Assembly (NCBI RefSeq): GCF_027579695.1
Contig: NC_083583.1
Location: 22,166,599 to 22,230,598 of the forward strand
From: Neoarius graeffei
Taxonomy: Eukaryota; Chordata; Actinopteri; Siluriformes; Ariidae
DNA length: 64,000 bases
Direction: 5' to 3'
The notes below the pieces were generated by a model. It had not been told where the DNA came from. It searched no databases and saw only the letters and a program-made list of their open reading frames with translations. A program made the position numbers and the translations under genes. Below are positions 54,078 to 63,604 of this stretch, piece by piece (the stretch's first letter is position 1; the number at the start of each line of letters is the position of its first letter).

Positions 54078-55726
54078 TATAACATTACTTTATAAGTCTC
54101 TGGAACTTTCTTTTTAGTAAAAAACATTACCTTAGATTTTTGTATAGAGAACTTGAATCCCCAGTCTATTCCCCACTGTTCTAGTATTTGCATCTCTTTT
54201 TGTATGCTTTCCACAATATGTGAAATGTTACGCCCCCTTTTCCAAATCACAGCATCATCTGCATACAATAATCCTTCTCTTCCTTTCTCAAATATGTCAT
54301 TAATCATGAGGTTGAATAAAATAGGGCTGATGACGCTCCCTTGTGGAATACCACTTTCTACCATGATCTCATCTGACAGTCCATTTCCTACTCTGACCCT
54401 CAAGGTACGATGTGATAAAAAGTCAAGGATGTAATTATACATTTTCCCATCAATTCCAATCTTCTCTAATTTGACTAATAGTCCCTCTCTCCACATTGTA
54501 TCATAAGCTTTTTCAATATCCAGAAAAACTGCCACCATTACCTCTTTCATAACTAACGTCTTTTCAACCTCATTACAAAGTTTAACAAGAGCATCACTAG
54601 TTGATTTACTTCTTCTAAATCCTGTTTGATAGCCTTTAAGCAAGTCTTCCTTTTCCAGAAAGTAATTTAATCTGGCCACTACCAATTTTTCCATTAACTT
54701 TCCTAAGTGTGAGGTTAAAGCTATTGGTCTGTAGTTACCTGGATTACTAGAATCTTTCCCAGGTTTAGGAAATGGAAGAATTACTGCCTTTTTCCATAAT
54801 ATGGGTAATTTGCCTTCATTCCAAATTTTATTAAATAGTTCAAGGATCTTTTCCAGCATTTTATCAGGGAGTTTCCTAAACATGGCATAACATAAATTGT
54901 CAATTCCTGGTGATGAATACGCTGTATTAGCAACAGTCATTTTTAACTCTGGTAATGTAAAGTCTTCATCAAGTATTGACCCTGTTCCTGTTTTAGCATT
55001 TAATATACCTTTATGTGCTCTTAAAATTTCCTCTTTCCTTTTTTTATAACACTCGTCAAGATGATCTCCTTTATGTATGTCTGCAAATATTTTAGCCAAC
55101 ATATTAGCCTTTTCATTGTCTGATATAGCTTGTAAATTCTTGTCACTAATTAACACAGGAATATTTAATGGCTTATACCTGCCTGACATTTTTTTAACCA
55201 TCATCCACATCTTATTCAAAGTTGTCTCCCTACCTATTGTAGCACAAAACTGTCTCCAAGATTCCCTTTTGACTTGTTTAATCACTTTCCTTGCTAGAGC
55301 TTTTTTCCTTTGGTATTCCATAAGATTATCCATAGTTAATGTTTTACGCAATATTTTGAAAGCTCTGTTTCTGTCTTTAATGACTTCTTGACACTTTTGA
55401 TTCCACCATGGGACATTCACTTTTTTCTTCTGACTTTTACTGATAGGAATACTTTGACTAGCTGCAGTGATAATAGGAATGGTTATATTATTATTCACCT
55501 GATCTATAGTTTGATCTTTCTCTGGCATGTTTTTCATTTCATTATTGCAACTATATAAAATTTTCTCCCAATCTGCTTTAATAAAATTCCACTTGTGATG
55601 TATGTAACTCTCTTCAGTTTTCAATTCAATTCCTACTCTGCAAAATATTGGAAAGTGATCACTACCAATGCTTGTATTTAGATCAACTTCCCATTCGCAT
55701 ATACTGGCTAATTTCCTGTCTACCAA
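54077..55726 (-). CDS. LINE ORF2, end of endonuclease and reverse transcriptase
   Basis: Starts VDRKLASICEWEVDLN, with IGSDHFPIFC (the endonuclease SDH motif). RT blocks follow: SSPGIDNLCYAMFRKL, NYRPIALTSHLGKLMEKL, FLDIEKAYDTMWREGL, SGIPQGSVISPILFNLMIND and LLYADDAVIW (catalytic YADD). It closes at the MITE border. 549 residues without a stop. The upstream Met is not a true start: the frame should continue from the endonuclease piece across a one-base shift. Confidence 0.9.
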   Translation of the reverse strand: MVDRKLASICEWEVDLNTSIGSDHFPIFCRVGIELKTEESYIHHKWNFIKADWEKILYSCNNEMKNMPEKDQTIDQVNNNITIPIITAASQSIPISKSQKKKVNVPWWNQKCQEVIKDRNRAFKILRKTLTMDNLMEYQRKKALARKVIKQVKRESWRQFCATIGRETTLNKMWMMVKKMSGRYKPLNIPVLISDKNLQAISDNEKANMLAKIFADIHKGDHLDECYKKRKEEILRAHKGILNAKTGTGSILDEDFTLPELKMTVANTAYSSPGIDNLCYAMFRKLPDKMLEKILELFNKIWNEGKLPILWKKAVILPFPKPGKDSSNPGNYRPIALTSHLGKLMEKLVVARLNYFLEKEDLLKGYQTGFRRSKSTSDALVKLCNEVEKTLVMKEVMVAVFLDIEKAYDTMWREGLLVKLEKIGIDGKMYNYILDFLSHRTLRVRVGNGLSDEIMVESGIPQGSVISPILFNLMINDIFEKGREGLLYADDAVIWKRGRNISHIVESIQKEMQILEQWGIDWGFKFSIQKSKVMFFTKKKVPETYKVML

Positions 55727-56316
55727 GGAGTTAGATCAATACATGATGTTTTATTTTTGTATACATTTATCCTTGTACCAGTACCATTATTCAAACATAC
55801 AAGCATTCTGTCATTTATCATTTCTTCTACAACTTCCCCATTCAGATCTGTATAATTACTTCCCCATAGACTGTTATGGGCATTAAAGTCCCCACACCAT
55901 ATTTCTCTATGAGATCTTTTGAAAATATCTTTCAACAGCCCATTTATTAAAGCTTTACATGGGTTATAATAATTAGCAATTGTATATTTGCCATTATCAC
56001 CATTAAAAATTTCACTCACAATACATTCATGCTCTTCAGCTGTTTTTAAATGTCTGTATGATATCCCTTCTTTGATAAAGGTCACACACCCTCCTCCTCT
56101 ATCTTTTATTCTATCCTGTCTTATACTGTTGTAACCTTTTAAGACAAAATCCAAATGTGGTTTTAACCATGATTCCTGAATGCATATAACATCTGGTTTA
56201 CTGCTTAATTCTTCAACATACCTTTTAAACTCCTGTCCATTTGCAATCAGACTTCTTGCATTCCACTGGAGAATGATAAAAACCATTAGGCATTTAACCA
56301 ACTTGTGACTCTCCAT
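55720..56316 (-). CDS. LINE ORF2 start, AP-type endonuclease
   Basis: MESHKLVKCLMVFIILQWNA opens ORF2, overlapping the last 23 bases of ORF1 in another frame. APE motifs: QWNARSL, CIQESWL (Glu), GGGCVTFIK, NYYNPC and WCGDFNAHNSLWGS. It ends DLTPW at the frameshift; the next frame resumes VDRKLA. Start chosen as the first Met before the conserved LQWNARS. Confidence 0.88.
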   Translation of the reverse strand: MESHKLVKCLMVFIILQWNARSLIANGQEFKRYVEELSSKPDVICIQESWLKPHLDFVLKGYNSIRQDRIKDRGGGCVTFIKEGISYRHLKTAEEHECIVSEIFNGDNGKYTIANYYNPCKALINGLLKDIFKRSHREIWCGDFNAHNSLWGSNYTDLNGEVVEEMINDRMLVCLNNGTGTRINVYKNKTSCIDLTPW

Positions 56317-57861
56317 ACTTGCTATTTAACATTTTATGAATTTCATCAGCTTTAGTTATAATACCCAAAAAATCATTTGCAGTTTTTACAACTGATCTAA
56401 TTCGGTCACTCTTACTAGAGTGTTGCATTGTAACATTTACTATGGTACAAATGAATGCAATAAATTCATTTTCTTTAATCAAAAGGGTGTCATTTGTAAT
56501 GCGTGTTTTACATTCATAACATTTTGGCTCTGGGTTAGACTTTGTTAGGCCTACCTTTGTTAGCTGAGACATATTGGTCCCATCATCATTCTGTCTTACA
56601 AAGCTAGAGCTGTGGGCATAACTTATTGGAGTCCAAGAAACTTGCTTTGATGGAGAGACATTTCTATTAGCATTGGTGTCTTTCTTAGCTTTATTTATTT
56701 CCTTTAATGCATCTGCATATGAGACTTGATAAGTTACTTTATATTTCTGGACCAGGGCGGCATGGTGGTGTAGTGGTTAGCGCTGTCGCCTCACAGCAAG
56801 AAGGTCCGGGTTCGAGCCCCGTGGCCGGCGAGGGCCTTTCTGTGTGGAGTTTGCATGTTCTCCCCGTGTCCGCGTGGGTTTCCTCCGGGTGCTCCGGTTT
56901 CCCCCACAGTCCAAAGACATGCAGGTTAGGTTAACTGGTGACTCTAAATTGACCGTAGGTGTGAATGTGAGTGTGAATGGTTGTCTGTCTCTATGTGTCA
57001 GCCCTGTGATGACCTGGCGACTTGTCCAGGGTGTACCCCGCCTTTCGCCCGTAGTCAGCTGGGATAGGCTCCAGCTTGCCTGCGACCCTGTAGAAGGATA
57101 AAGCGGCTAGAGATAATGAGATGAGATGAGATATTTCTGGACCTCCTTTGCTTCTTTCTGCCTCTCACATCCTCCATAAGCAGCACTATGCTGACCTCCA
57201 CAATTGCAGCATTTTAACTGAACATTTTCTCCACATTTCCCATATTCATGTCCTTCTCCACACTTTGGACATCTAAGTTTACCCTTGCACTGGGCTGCTA
57301 CATGTCCAAATCGTTGGCATTTAAAACATCGCAAAGGGGGAATATATTCTCTCACTGGGTAGCACATGAAACCCGTTTGTATCTTGTCAGGCATCTCATC
57401 TCATCTCATTATCTCTAGCCGCTTTATCCTTCTACAGGGTCGCAGGCAAGCTGGAGCCTATCCCAGCTGACTACGGGCGAAAGGCGGGGTACACCCTGGA
57501 CAAGTCGCCAGGTCATCACAGGGCTGACACATAGACACAGACAACCATTCACACTCACATTCACACCTACGGTCAATTTAGAGTCACCAGTTAACCTAAC
57601 CTGCATGTCTTTGGACTGTGGGTGAAACCGGAGCACCCGGAGGAAACCCACGCGGACACGGGGAGAACATGCAAACTCCACACAGAAAGGCCCTCGCCGG
57701 CCCCGGGGCTCGAACCCAGGACCTTCTTGCTGTGAGGCGACAGCGCTAACCACTACACCACCGTGCCGCCCTCTTGTCAGGCATTTCATCTTTAAAGTAA
57801 AGTAAAATCGATAGGCTTTCTGTTTTCTCTTTACCTTTGGTGAGTCGTTTTGCATCTAAGG
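56294..57861 (-). CDS. LINE ORF1, Gag-like zinc-knuckle protein, split by two SINEs
   Basis: Pieces: 57785-57861 (RLTKGKEKTESLSILLYFKD), 57131-57394 (CFKCQRFGHVAAQCKGKLRC, then CPKCGEGHEYGKC and CCNCGGQHSAAYGGC, three CCHC knuckles typical of I-type ORF1) and 56294-56753 (MSQLTKVGLTKSNPEPKCYE ... SQVG stop). The SINEs at 56754 and 57395 join these pieces once each TSD is counted once. The 5' third with the N-terminus is missing, so this is a truncated copy. Confidence 0.82.
56754..57130 (+). mobile_element. DANA-like SINE in LINE ORF1 (copy 1)
   Basis: Full-length copy, nearly consensus, with the perfect 13-bp TSD atatttctggacc (56741-56753, 57131-57143) and tail gataatgagatgagatgag. Inserted antisense to the LINE. 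Confidence 0.96.
57395..57771 (-). mobile_element. DANA-like SINE in LINE ORF1 (copy 2)
   Basis: Full-length copy on the opposite strand from copy 1 with the perfect 13-bp TSD tcttgtcaggcat (57382-57394, 57772-57784). With copy 1 it forms a ~370-bp inverted repeat across a 264-bp spacer. Confidence 0.96.
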
Positions 57862-58021
57862 TATTAGGCAGAGACCCGTCCACCCGTAAATTTGACGGGC
57901 GATTGCCGATTTCAACGGGCAAGTATACACACAGACGGATACTGAAACGGACGATAATGCCGAAAATTTTCGCACATGAATACTCCCACATGTCATCCGA
58001 TAAATCCAGTTATGTTCCGCC
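57862..58021. other. Unassigned spacer between the LINE and the palindromic element
   Basis: Holds gacccgtccacccgtaaatt tgacgggcg, a short dyad around cccgt/acggg, and nothing else recognised. It may be part of an older element into which the LINE inserted. Confidence 0.35.
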
Positions 58022-58411
58022 CACACACGGACTGGCCATCGGGAGTAGCGGGAGTTTTCCCGGTGGGCTGGTGGTTCAGCGTGGGCCGGCGGAGAAAAAA
58101 AAAAAAAAAACAGTTGCGCGCTGGCCTTTAATATGATAAGCAATGTTAACAGTTTCTTTAACAAACTGTTAACATTGCTTATTACAGTTGCGCACTGGCC
58201 TTTAATATGATAAGCAATGTTAACAGTTTGTTAAAGAAACTGTTAACGACTTCCGGTGTAGCGACTAATGGAGTAGGACGCGTTTCTCCGAGCTCCTGCA
58301 GCAACCTTTAAAAAACCCTATTTTAGGTACACCTTTTGTATCTTTTTTCGGTGTGTGTGTTCTCCACCACCATAATTTGAATTTAACGCTGGTTTTTTTT
58401 TGCTGATCTAA

Positions 58412-59326
58412 ATGCCTCCAAAGCCTAAAGTACCTGTGCAGCCACCGCGGCCTGCTTCGCACGTTACATCCCCGCCTCGTAGTGATTCTTCTTCTGGTCT
58501 GGCTGAAGCCGCAGGCGGCGCTGCTTTCCACGACTTTAAGGCCGAGCTGCTCTCGTCACTCCGTGTTGAGATGTCGGCTATTTTTAAAACTGAGCTTCAG
58601 GCTGCCTTGACCGAAAACTTGTCAAATATCAAGGCTGAGCTACAGGCAGTGAAGACTGAATTATCCAGTAGCATTACAAACATCCAGTCCGATGTGTGCA
58701 CTCTGAAGACTACCGTAGGTGAAATGGAGACATCGCTGTCCTCCTGCGCCGACGACATTACTACCTTACAGGCTAAAGTGGAGCATCTGACAACTGAACT
58801 GACGAGATTGGACAATAAATGCGAGGATTTGGAGGCGAGATCGCGGCGCAACAACATACGGCTAGTGGGCATTCCCGAAGACTTTTCCACCTCCTTTACT
58901 GCTACAGCTGTTTCCTCTCTGCTCAAGGAGGCCTTTAACCTCGCGAAGGAGCCTCTCGTGGACCGCGCTCATCGTACTCTCCAGCCGAAACCGAAGCCCG
59001 GAGAGCGCCCGCGCCCCATAATCGCTCGTCTGCACTACCATACAGACTGTGTGGACATACTGCGCCGAGCCAGGGCTCAGCAACGGATCAAGATTGGAGA
59101 CATGAGTTTTTCTGTCTTCCCCGACCACACTCCGAGGACGGCCCGTGCCCGAGCCTCCTTTAATGAGGTCCGACGCCAGCTCCGCGAAATACCGGGGATT
59201 CGCTTTGGTTTGCTGTACCCGGCGCGCCTCCGGGTCACTCATAACGGTGCAGAGAAGGAGTTTAAATCACCAGAAGAGGCCAGTGCATTCATCAGATCGC
59301 TCAGTAGTGAGAGAACCGAGAAATGA
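58412..59326 (+). CDS. L1-type ORF1 protein (RNA-binding)
   Basis: 304 residues. The Pro-rich start (MPPKPKVPVQPPRPASH) is followed by a heptad-like coiled coil of about residues 35-150 (repeated ..LSSSITNIQSDVCTL, ..CADDITTLQAKVEHL). The RRM starts ARSRRNNIRLVGIPED (about 148), the signature of L1 ORF1p, and a basic C-terminal domain ends near FKSPEEASAFIRSL. In L1 the protein trimerises and coats the element RNA as a chaperone. The start is the first Met after the 5' UTR, with the coding region intact to the stop. Codon use is GC-richer than in ORF2. Confidence 0.92.
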   Translation: MPPKPKVPVQPPRPASHVTSPPRSDSSSGLAEAAGGAAFHDFKAELLSSLRVEMSAIFKTELQAALTENLSNIKAELQAVKTELSSSITNIQSDVCTLKTTVGEMETSLSSCADDITTLQAKVEHLTTELTRLDNKCEDLEARSRRNNIRLVGIPEDFSTSFTATAVSSLLKEAFNLAKEPLVDRAHRTLQPKPKPGERPRPIIARLHYHTDCVDILRRARAQQRIKIGDMSFSVFPDHTPRTARARASFNEVRRQLREIPGIRFGLLYPARLRVTHNGAEKEFKSPEEASAFIRSLSSERTEK

Positions 59327-59776
59327 TACACAACCTTGAGGAAGCAGAGTCAGTTAATATTGACAGTTATTACTTTATTTCATTTGTTTCCTCTTTATTA
59401 TTCTCATATACGCACAATGTGTGGTTTTCAGTTTTCACTTGGACTTGATTGGTTGTACCGATCTGTCAAATGTTGCTAGGACTGCAGGAGCTCAATCCGA
59501 AGCTCGATAGTCATGCTCAAAGCCGCAAGTTTTCGTTTTGGGGATCTGACTCCTTGTGGAGTTAGCACTGGGTTCTCCATCGTTTGGGGATGGGGTCGTT
59601 GTAAGTGCAATGGGGCGGGGTGGGGGGTTCAATTTGTAAGTGTGGTGTTTTTTTTTTTTTTATTTTTATTTTATTCTTTTTTGTGGGTTTTTTTTACTTT
59701 TTGCGTTTTTCCCCTCTTTTCCTTCCTTCCCTGGGGGTCCGTTTTCAGTCTATTTCTATCTCTAGGAACTTAACAT

Positions 59777-62700
59777 ATGTCCACCAACGCTCGTACTCCT
59801 GATATTCCACATATTGGGTCCTCTGTGAGATTTTTGAGCTGGAATATTAAAGGCATGGGGAGTCCAATTAAGAGATCAAGGATATTTGCTCATTTGAAAC
59901 GTCTTAAAGCTGACCTAGTGTTTCTGCAGGAAACCCACATGCGCGTCAAAGATCAGGTCAGACTTAAATGTTCCTGGGTTTCTGAGGTGTTTCACTCTAA
60001 TTTCAACTCTAAAGCCAGGGGGGTTGCTATTTTAATTGGTAAGTCAATCCAGTTTTCAGCTTCTAAGGTGATATCAGACAAAAACGGCAGATACTTAATT
60101 GTTACAGGCACGCTATTCCATACTCCCGTTTTATTAGTTAACATATATGCCCCCAATTTTGATGATCCACACTTTATGAATAAACTTTTTGAATGTCTTC
60201 CCTCATTGAACAACAGCCTTCTTATAATTGGAGGAGACATGAACTGTGTAATTGATCCCAACCTAGACCGCTCTAACCCACAAACTCTGATCCCTTCTTT
60301 AATGTCAAGGTCACTTTCAGATTTTATGTCTAAGAACAGTTGCATTGATCCTTGGAGATTTTATAACCCTTGTACCAAGGATTATTCATTTTTCTCTCAG
60401 ATGCATCAGTCTTTCTCTCGGATTGATTATTATTTTATTGATGCTAAACTAATTCCCAAAGTACTGTCTGTCAATTACCACCCGATTGTTATTTCTGACC
60501 ATGCTCCTCTTTCTTTAGATATTCAGTTTTCTTCACAACCCCGTTACTCAACACCTTGGAGGTTCAATACATTACTTCTCTCAGATGATAAGTTCACAGA
60601 ATTTATTGCAACTAAAATTGATGATTATATCTCTATAAATCAGAATGATATGGAACCTGTTTCTTGTTCATTGCTGTGGGAATCATTAAAAGCATACTTG
60701 CGGGGACAAATTATTTCCTACTCTGCCCACTTGAATAAGTCCCGTAAAACCAAATTGCAAGAACTCTCTATTAATATCGCCAAATTGGACCAACAACTCG
60801 CTACTTGCCCCTCTCCCAGTTTACTTAAACAACGTGTTGATTTACAGACTGAATTTGATCTCATTACCACTAGTGATGCAGAGCGACTTCTCTTACGATC
60901 ACGCTCCACATATTATGAACATGGCGACAAGGCAAGTCGGCTCCTGGCTCATCAACTACGTCGCCAGGCAGCCTCACGTATGATCCCTCAGATAAAAGAT
61001 TCATCTGGCTCATTGCATAAGGATCCCATTACCATTAATTCTGTTTTTCACTCATTTTACTCCTCTTTATATACATCTGAATCTTCACCTGACACCACTG
61101 AAGTGAATTCATTCCTGGATAGCCTCAATTTTCCTGTGTTAAGCTTAGATGCTGCTAAAAAACTTGACTCCCCATTAACGGTAGAAGAAATCACTCTCGC
61201 TGTGAGTAGCATGCAAAATAACAAAGCTCCTGGCCCTGATGGATTCCCAGTTGAATTTTTTAAGAGATTTCAGGAAAAACTGCTCCCTTTACTGCATGCT
61301 GTTTATAAAGAATCACTGGAACATGGCACTCTCCCTCCCACTTTAAGGCAAGCCTCCATAAGTCTCCTCTTAAAAAAAGATAAGGATCCAAATCTCTGCA
61401 GCTCATACAGACCTCTCTCATTAATAAATGTAGATGCTAAGATCCTTGCTAAAGCTTTGGCCTGTCGCCTGGAAAATATTGTACCAACTATTGTCTCACA
61501 TGAGCAAACTGGATTTGTTAAGGGGCGGCAGTTATTTTTTAATGTCCGCACACTCCTAAATATTATTTATTCTAAAACTACCACAACAACACCCGAAGCA
61601 GTAATCTCGGTTGATGCAGAAAAAGCTTTCGACAGGGTTGAATGGGACTATTTATTTACTGTACTAAAGAAATTTGGACTGGGAAATGGGTTCATTTCAT
61701 GGATACGTCTCCTTTATACATCTCCACAAGCAAGCATCTCCACTAATGGCATCCAATCCAGTTTTTTTACTCTAACCCGTGGTACCAGACAGGGGTGTCC
61801 CCTATCTCCTCTATTGTTCGCACTAGCTATAGAGCCCTTGTCAATCTTTCTGAGGTCCTCCTCAACTTTTAGAGGGATCTCACGATTGGGCACAGAATTT
61901 AAGTTGTCACTTTATGCTGATGATTTATTGTTATATGTCTCAGATCCTGTCCTTTCCATTCCCACAATTTTATCTGCTTTCCAGAGATTTGGATCATTCT
62001 CAGGCTATAAAGTGAATATCTCTAAAAGTGAATGCTATCCTATTAATGCTTCAGCATCACAGCTTACACAGTCAGATATCCCTTTTAAGATGAATCTGTC
62101 TGGCTTTAGGTATCTTGGGATCAGCGTTACTAGAACGTTAAAGTCACTTTTTTCTGCTAATTTTTTACCTTTAATGTCTAAAATTAAATCTGACTTCCAA
62201 AGATGGAGAAGCTTGCCTCTCTCGTTAATTGGAAGAATTCACGCAGTTAAAATGAACATCTTGCCCAAATTTCTATTTTTGTTCCATTGTCTCCCACTTT
62301 TCCTGCCAAAGCAGTTTTTTAAAACAATTGATCAAACTATTTCTGATTTCTTATGGTGTGGAAAGGCTCCCAGGATCCGTAAATCCATACTTCAGAGATG
62401 TAAATTCAATGGTGGATTGACACTTCCGAATTTCCAACTGTATTATTGGGCGGCACATATTCATAAAATTTCATTTTGGTTCAAATCTACCAATCTGCCA
62501 TGGTGCAACTTGGAGGCACAGGCATGTGTTTCATCCTCCTTACCTGCTTTACTTACCTCTTCTATTCCATCTAACCCCTCTGGCTTTACAAATAATCAAG
62601 TGGTTCTCTCCACACTTAAAATTTGGTATCAATTTAGGAAGCACTTCAAATTTAAGTCAGCGTCTACATTAGCTCCTTTACTGAAGAATAATTTATTTCA

Positions 62701-63604
62701 ACCTCCGTTTACAGATTCAACCTTTCTTGCATGGCATAATAAAGGCCTGAAATGTTTTAAAGACCTTTACAAGGATGGTATTTTTCGCAGCTTTATAGAT
62801 CTCTCAAAAGAATTTCATCTCCCACCTTCTCATCTCTTTCGATACTTTCAAATTAGACACTGCGCTAAAGCTTTGTTTCCAGTTTTTCCTTCCTTACCGC
62901 CTACTCTACACTGGGAGGTGTTTTTAAACCGCGATCCACTTCAAAAATCATTTATTTCTAAAGTTTATAACGAACTTCTTTCTTTTGATTGCTCACCAGT
63001 TACTAAAGTTAAGACTGCCTGGGAAGATGAACTGGATCTAAACTTGGAGGATGACTGGTGGGACACTGCTCTTAAGAAAATTCACACAAGCTCATCCTGT
63101 GCTCGTCTCACACTTATACAGTTTAAAGTACTGTTTAGAGTCCATTTTTCCAAAGCTCGATTGTCTCAAATCTATCCCAGTATTGCTGACAAATGCGACA
63201 AATGTCATGCCTCATCCTGCAATTTAACCCATATGTTCTACTCTTGTCCGCTACTCTCTTGCTTCTGGTTGAATTATTTTGATACCATGTCTAAAATACT
63301 ATCAGTGACCATAAAAGTCTCCCCCCATGTTGCTATATTCGGGCTCCCAGAGGACCATAACCGGTTTACCTCTCATCAATTGGATATTTTAGCTTTTACT
63401 TCCTTACTGGCAAGACGCCACCTTCTACTCCACTGGAAGTCGACTAAAGCTCCCTCGAGTCGTCAGTGGCTCAGTGACGTCATGTCTTTTCTAAAGTTGG
63501 AAAAGATCAGATATTCAGTGAACGGTAACTCTGCTAAATTTTATAACAAGTGGCTTCCCTTTCTTACATTCTTCCACTCTCTCCAGTCTCTGCCCCCTAA
63601 CTGA
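59777..63604 (+). CDS. L1-type ORF2 protein (endonuclease and reverse transcriptase)
   Basis: 1275 residues without interruption. The N-terminal AP-type endonuclease includes FLSWNIKGMGSP, LQETHM (Glu, about 52), GGDMNCV and ISDHAPL (about 237). The RT (about 470-760) has NNKAPGPDGFPVEFFK, YRPLSLINVDAKILAKAL, SVDAEKAFDRVEW, GTRQGCPLSPLLFALAIEPL and LYADDLLLY with YADD at 713-716. The C-terminal Cys region is CDKCHASSCNLTHMFYSC at about 1140-1157. This is the order and size of L1/Tx1 ORF2. It cuts the target and copies its own RNA at the nick. The start Met precedes the endonuclease by about 20 residues. All visible catalytic residues are present, so function is plausible. Confidence 0.94.
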   Translation: MSTNARTPDIPHIGSSVRFLSWNIKGMGSPIKRSRIFAHLKRLKADLVFLQETHMRVKDQVRLKCSWVSEVFHSNFNSKARGVAILIGKSIQFSASKVISDKNGRYLIVTGTLFHTPVLLVNIYAPNFDDPHFMNKLFECLPSLNNSLLIIGGDMNCVIDPNLDRSNPQTLIPSLMSRSLSDFMSKNSCIDPWRFYNPCTKDYSFFSQMHQSFSRIDYYFIDAKLIPKVLSVNYHPIVISDHAPLSLDIQFSSQPRYSTPWRFNTLLLSDDKFTEFIATKIDDYISINQNDMEPVSCSLLWESLKAYLRGQIISYSAHLNKSRKTKLQELSINIAKLDQQLATCPSPSLLKQRVDLQTEFDLITTSDAERLLLRSRSTYYEHGDKASRLLAHQLRRQAASRMIPQIKDSSGSLHKDPITINSVFHSFYSSLYTSESSPDTTEVNSFLDSLNFPVLSLDAAKKLDSPLTVEEITLAVSSMQNNKAPGPDGFPVEFFKRFQEKLLPLLHAVYKESLEHGTLPPTLRQASISLLLKKDKDPNLCSSYRPLSLINVDAKILAKALACRLENIVPTIVSHEQTGFVKGRQLFFNVRTLLNIIYSKTTTTTPEAVISVDAEKAFDRVEWDYLFTVLKKFGLGNGFISWIRLLYTSPQASISTNGIQSSFFTLTRGTRQGCPLSPLLFALAIEPLSIFLRSSSTFRGISRLGTEFKLSLYADDLLLYVSDPVLSIPTILSAFQRFGSFSGYKVNISKSECYPINASASQLTQSDIPFKMNLSGFRYLGISVTRTLKSLFSANFLPLMSKIKSDFQRWRSLPLSLIGRIHAVKMNILPKFLFLFHCLPLFLPKQFFKTIDQTISDFLWCGKAPRIRKSILQRCKFNGGLTLPNFQLYYWAAHIHKISFWFKSTNLPWCNLEAQACVSSSLPALLTSSIPSNPSGFTNNQVVLSTLKIWYQFRKHFKFKSASTLAPLLKNNLFQPPFTDSTFLAWHNKGLKCFKDLYKDGIFRSFIDLSKEFHLPPSHLFRYFQIRHCAKALFPVFPSLPPTLHWEVFLNRDPLQKSFISKVYNELLSFDCSPVTKVKTAWEDELDLNLEDDWWDTALKKIHTSSSCARLTLIQFKVLFRVHFSKARLSQIYPSIADKCDKCHASSCNLTHMFYSCPLLSCFWLNYFDTMSKILSVTIKVSPHVAIFGLPEDHNRFTSHQLDILAFTSLLARRHLLLHWKSTKAPSSRQWLSDVMSFLKLEKIRYSVNGNSAKFYNKWLPFLTFFHSLQSLPPN

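Larger units (their letters stand above)
51170..57861 (-). mobile_element. I-type LINE with RNase H, 5'-truncated, carrying three later insertions
   Basis: Reads right to left: ORF1 with zinc knuckles (to 56294), ORF2 endonuclease (55720-56316), reverse transcriptase (54077-55726), RNase H (51392-52780), then a 3' UTR ending ...gtacagtaggtggcggtatg ... ccaataaacgaagaagaag at about 51195-51245, the 3' end known from fish LINEs of the I/Nimb type. RNase H after RT places it in the I superfamily. Removing the MITE at 52826-54077 and the SINEs at 56754 and 57395 leaves nearly open frames, so the LINE is young. A single frameshift at about 55722 and the truncated ORF1 start show that it is not active. 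TSD not found. Confidence 0.9.

Noticed and set aside
56754-56840. tRNA-like heads with A and B boxes, here and at the other SINE copies
   Set aside because: They lack a complete cloverleaf and are followed by the SINE body with TSDs, so they are SINE heads and not tRNA genes.
58597-59242. Minus-strand frames of 109 and 126 residues
   Set aside because: Antisense of the intact L1 ORF1; no known domains.
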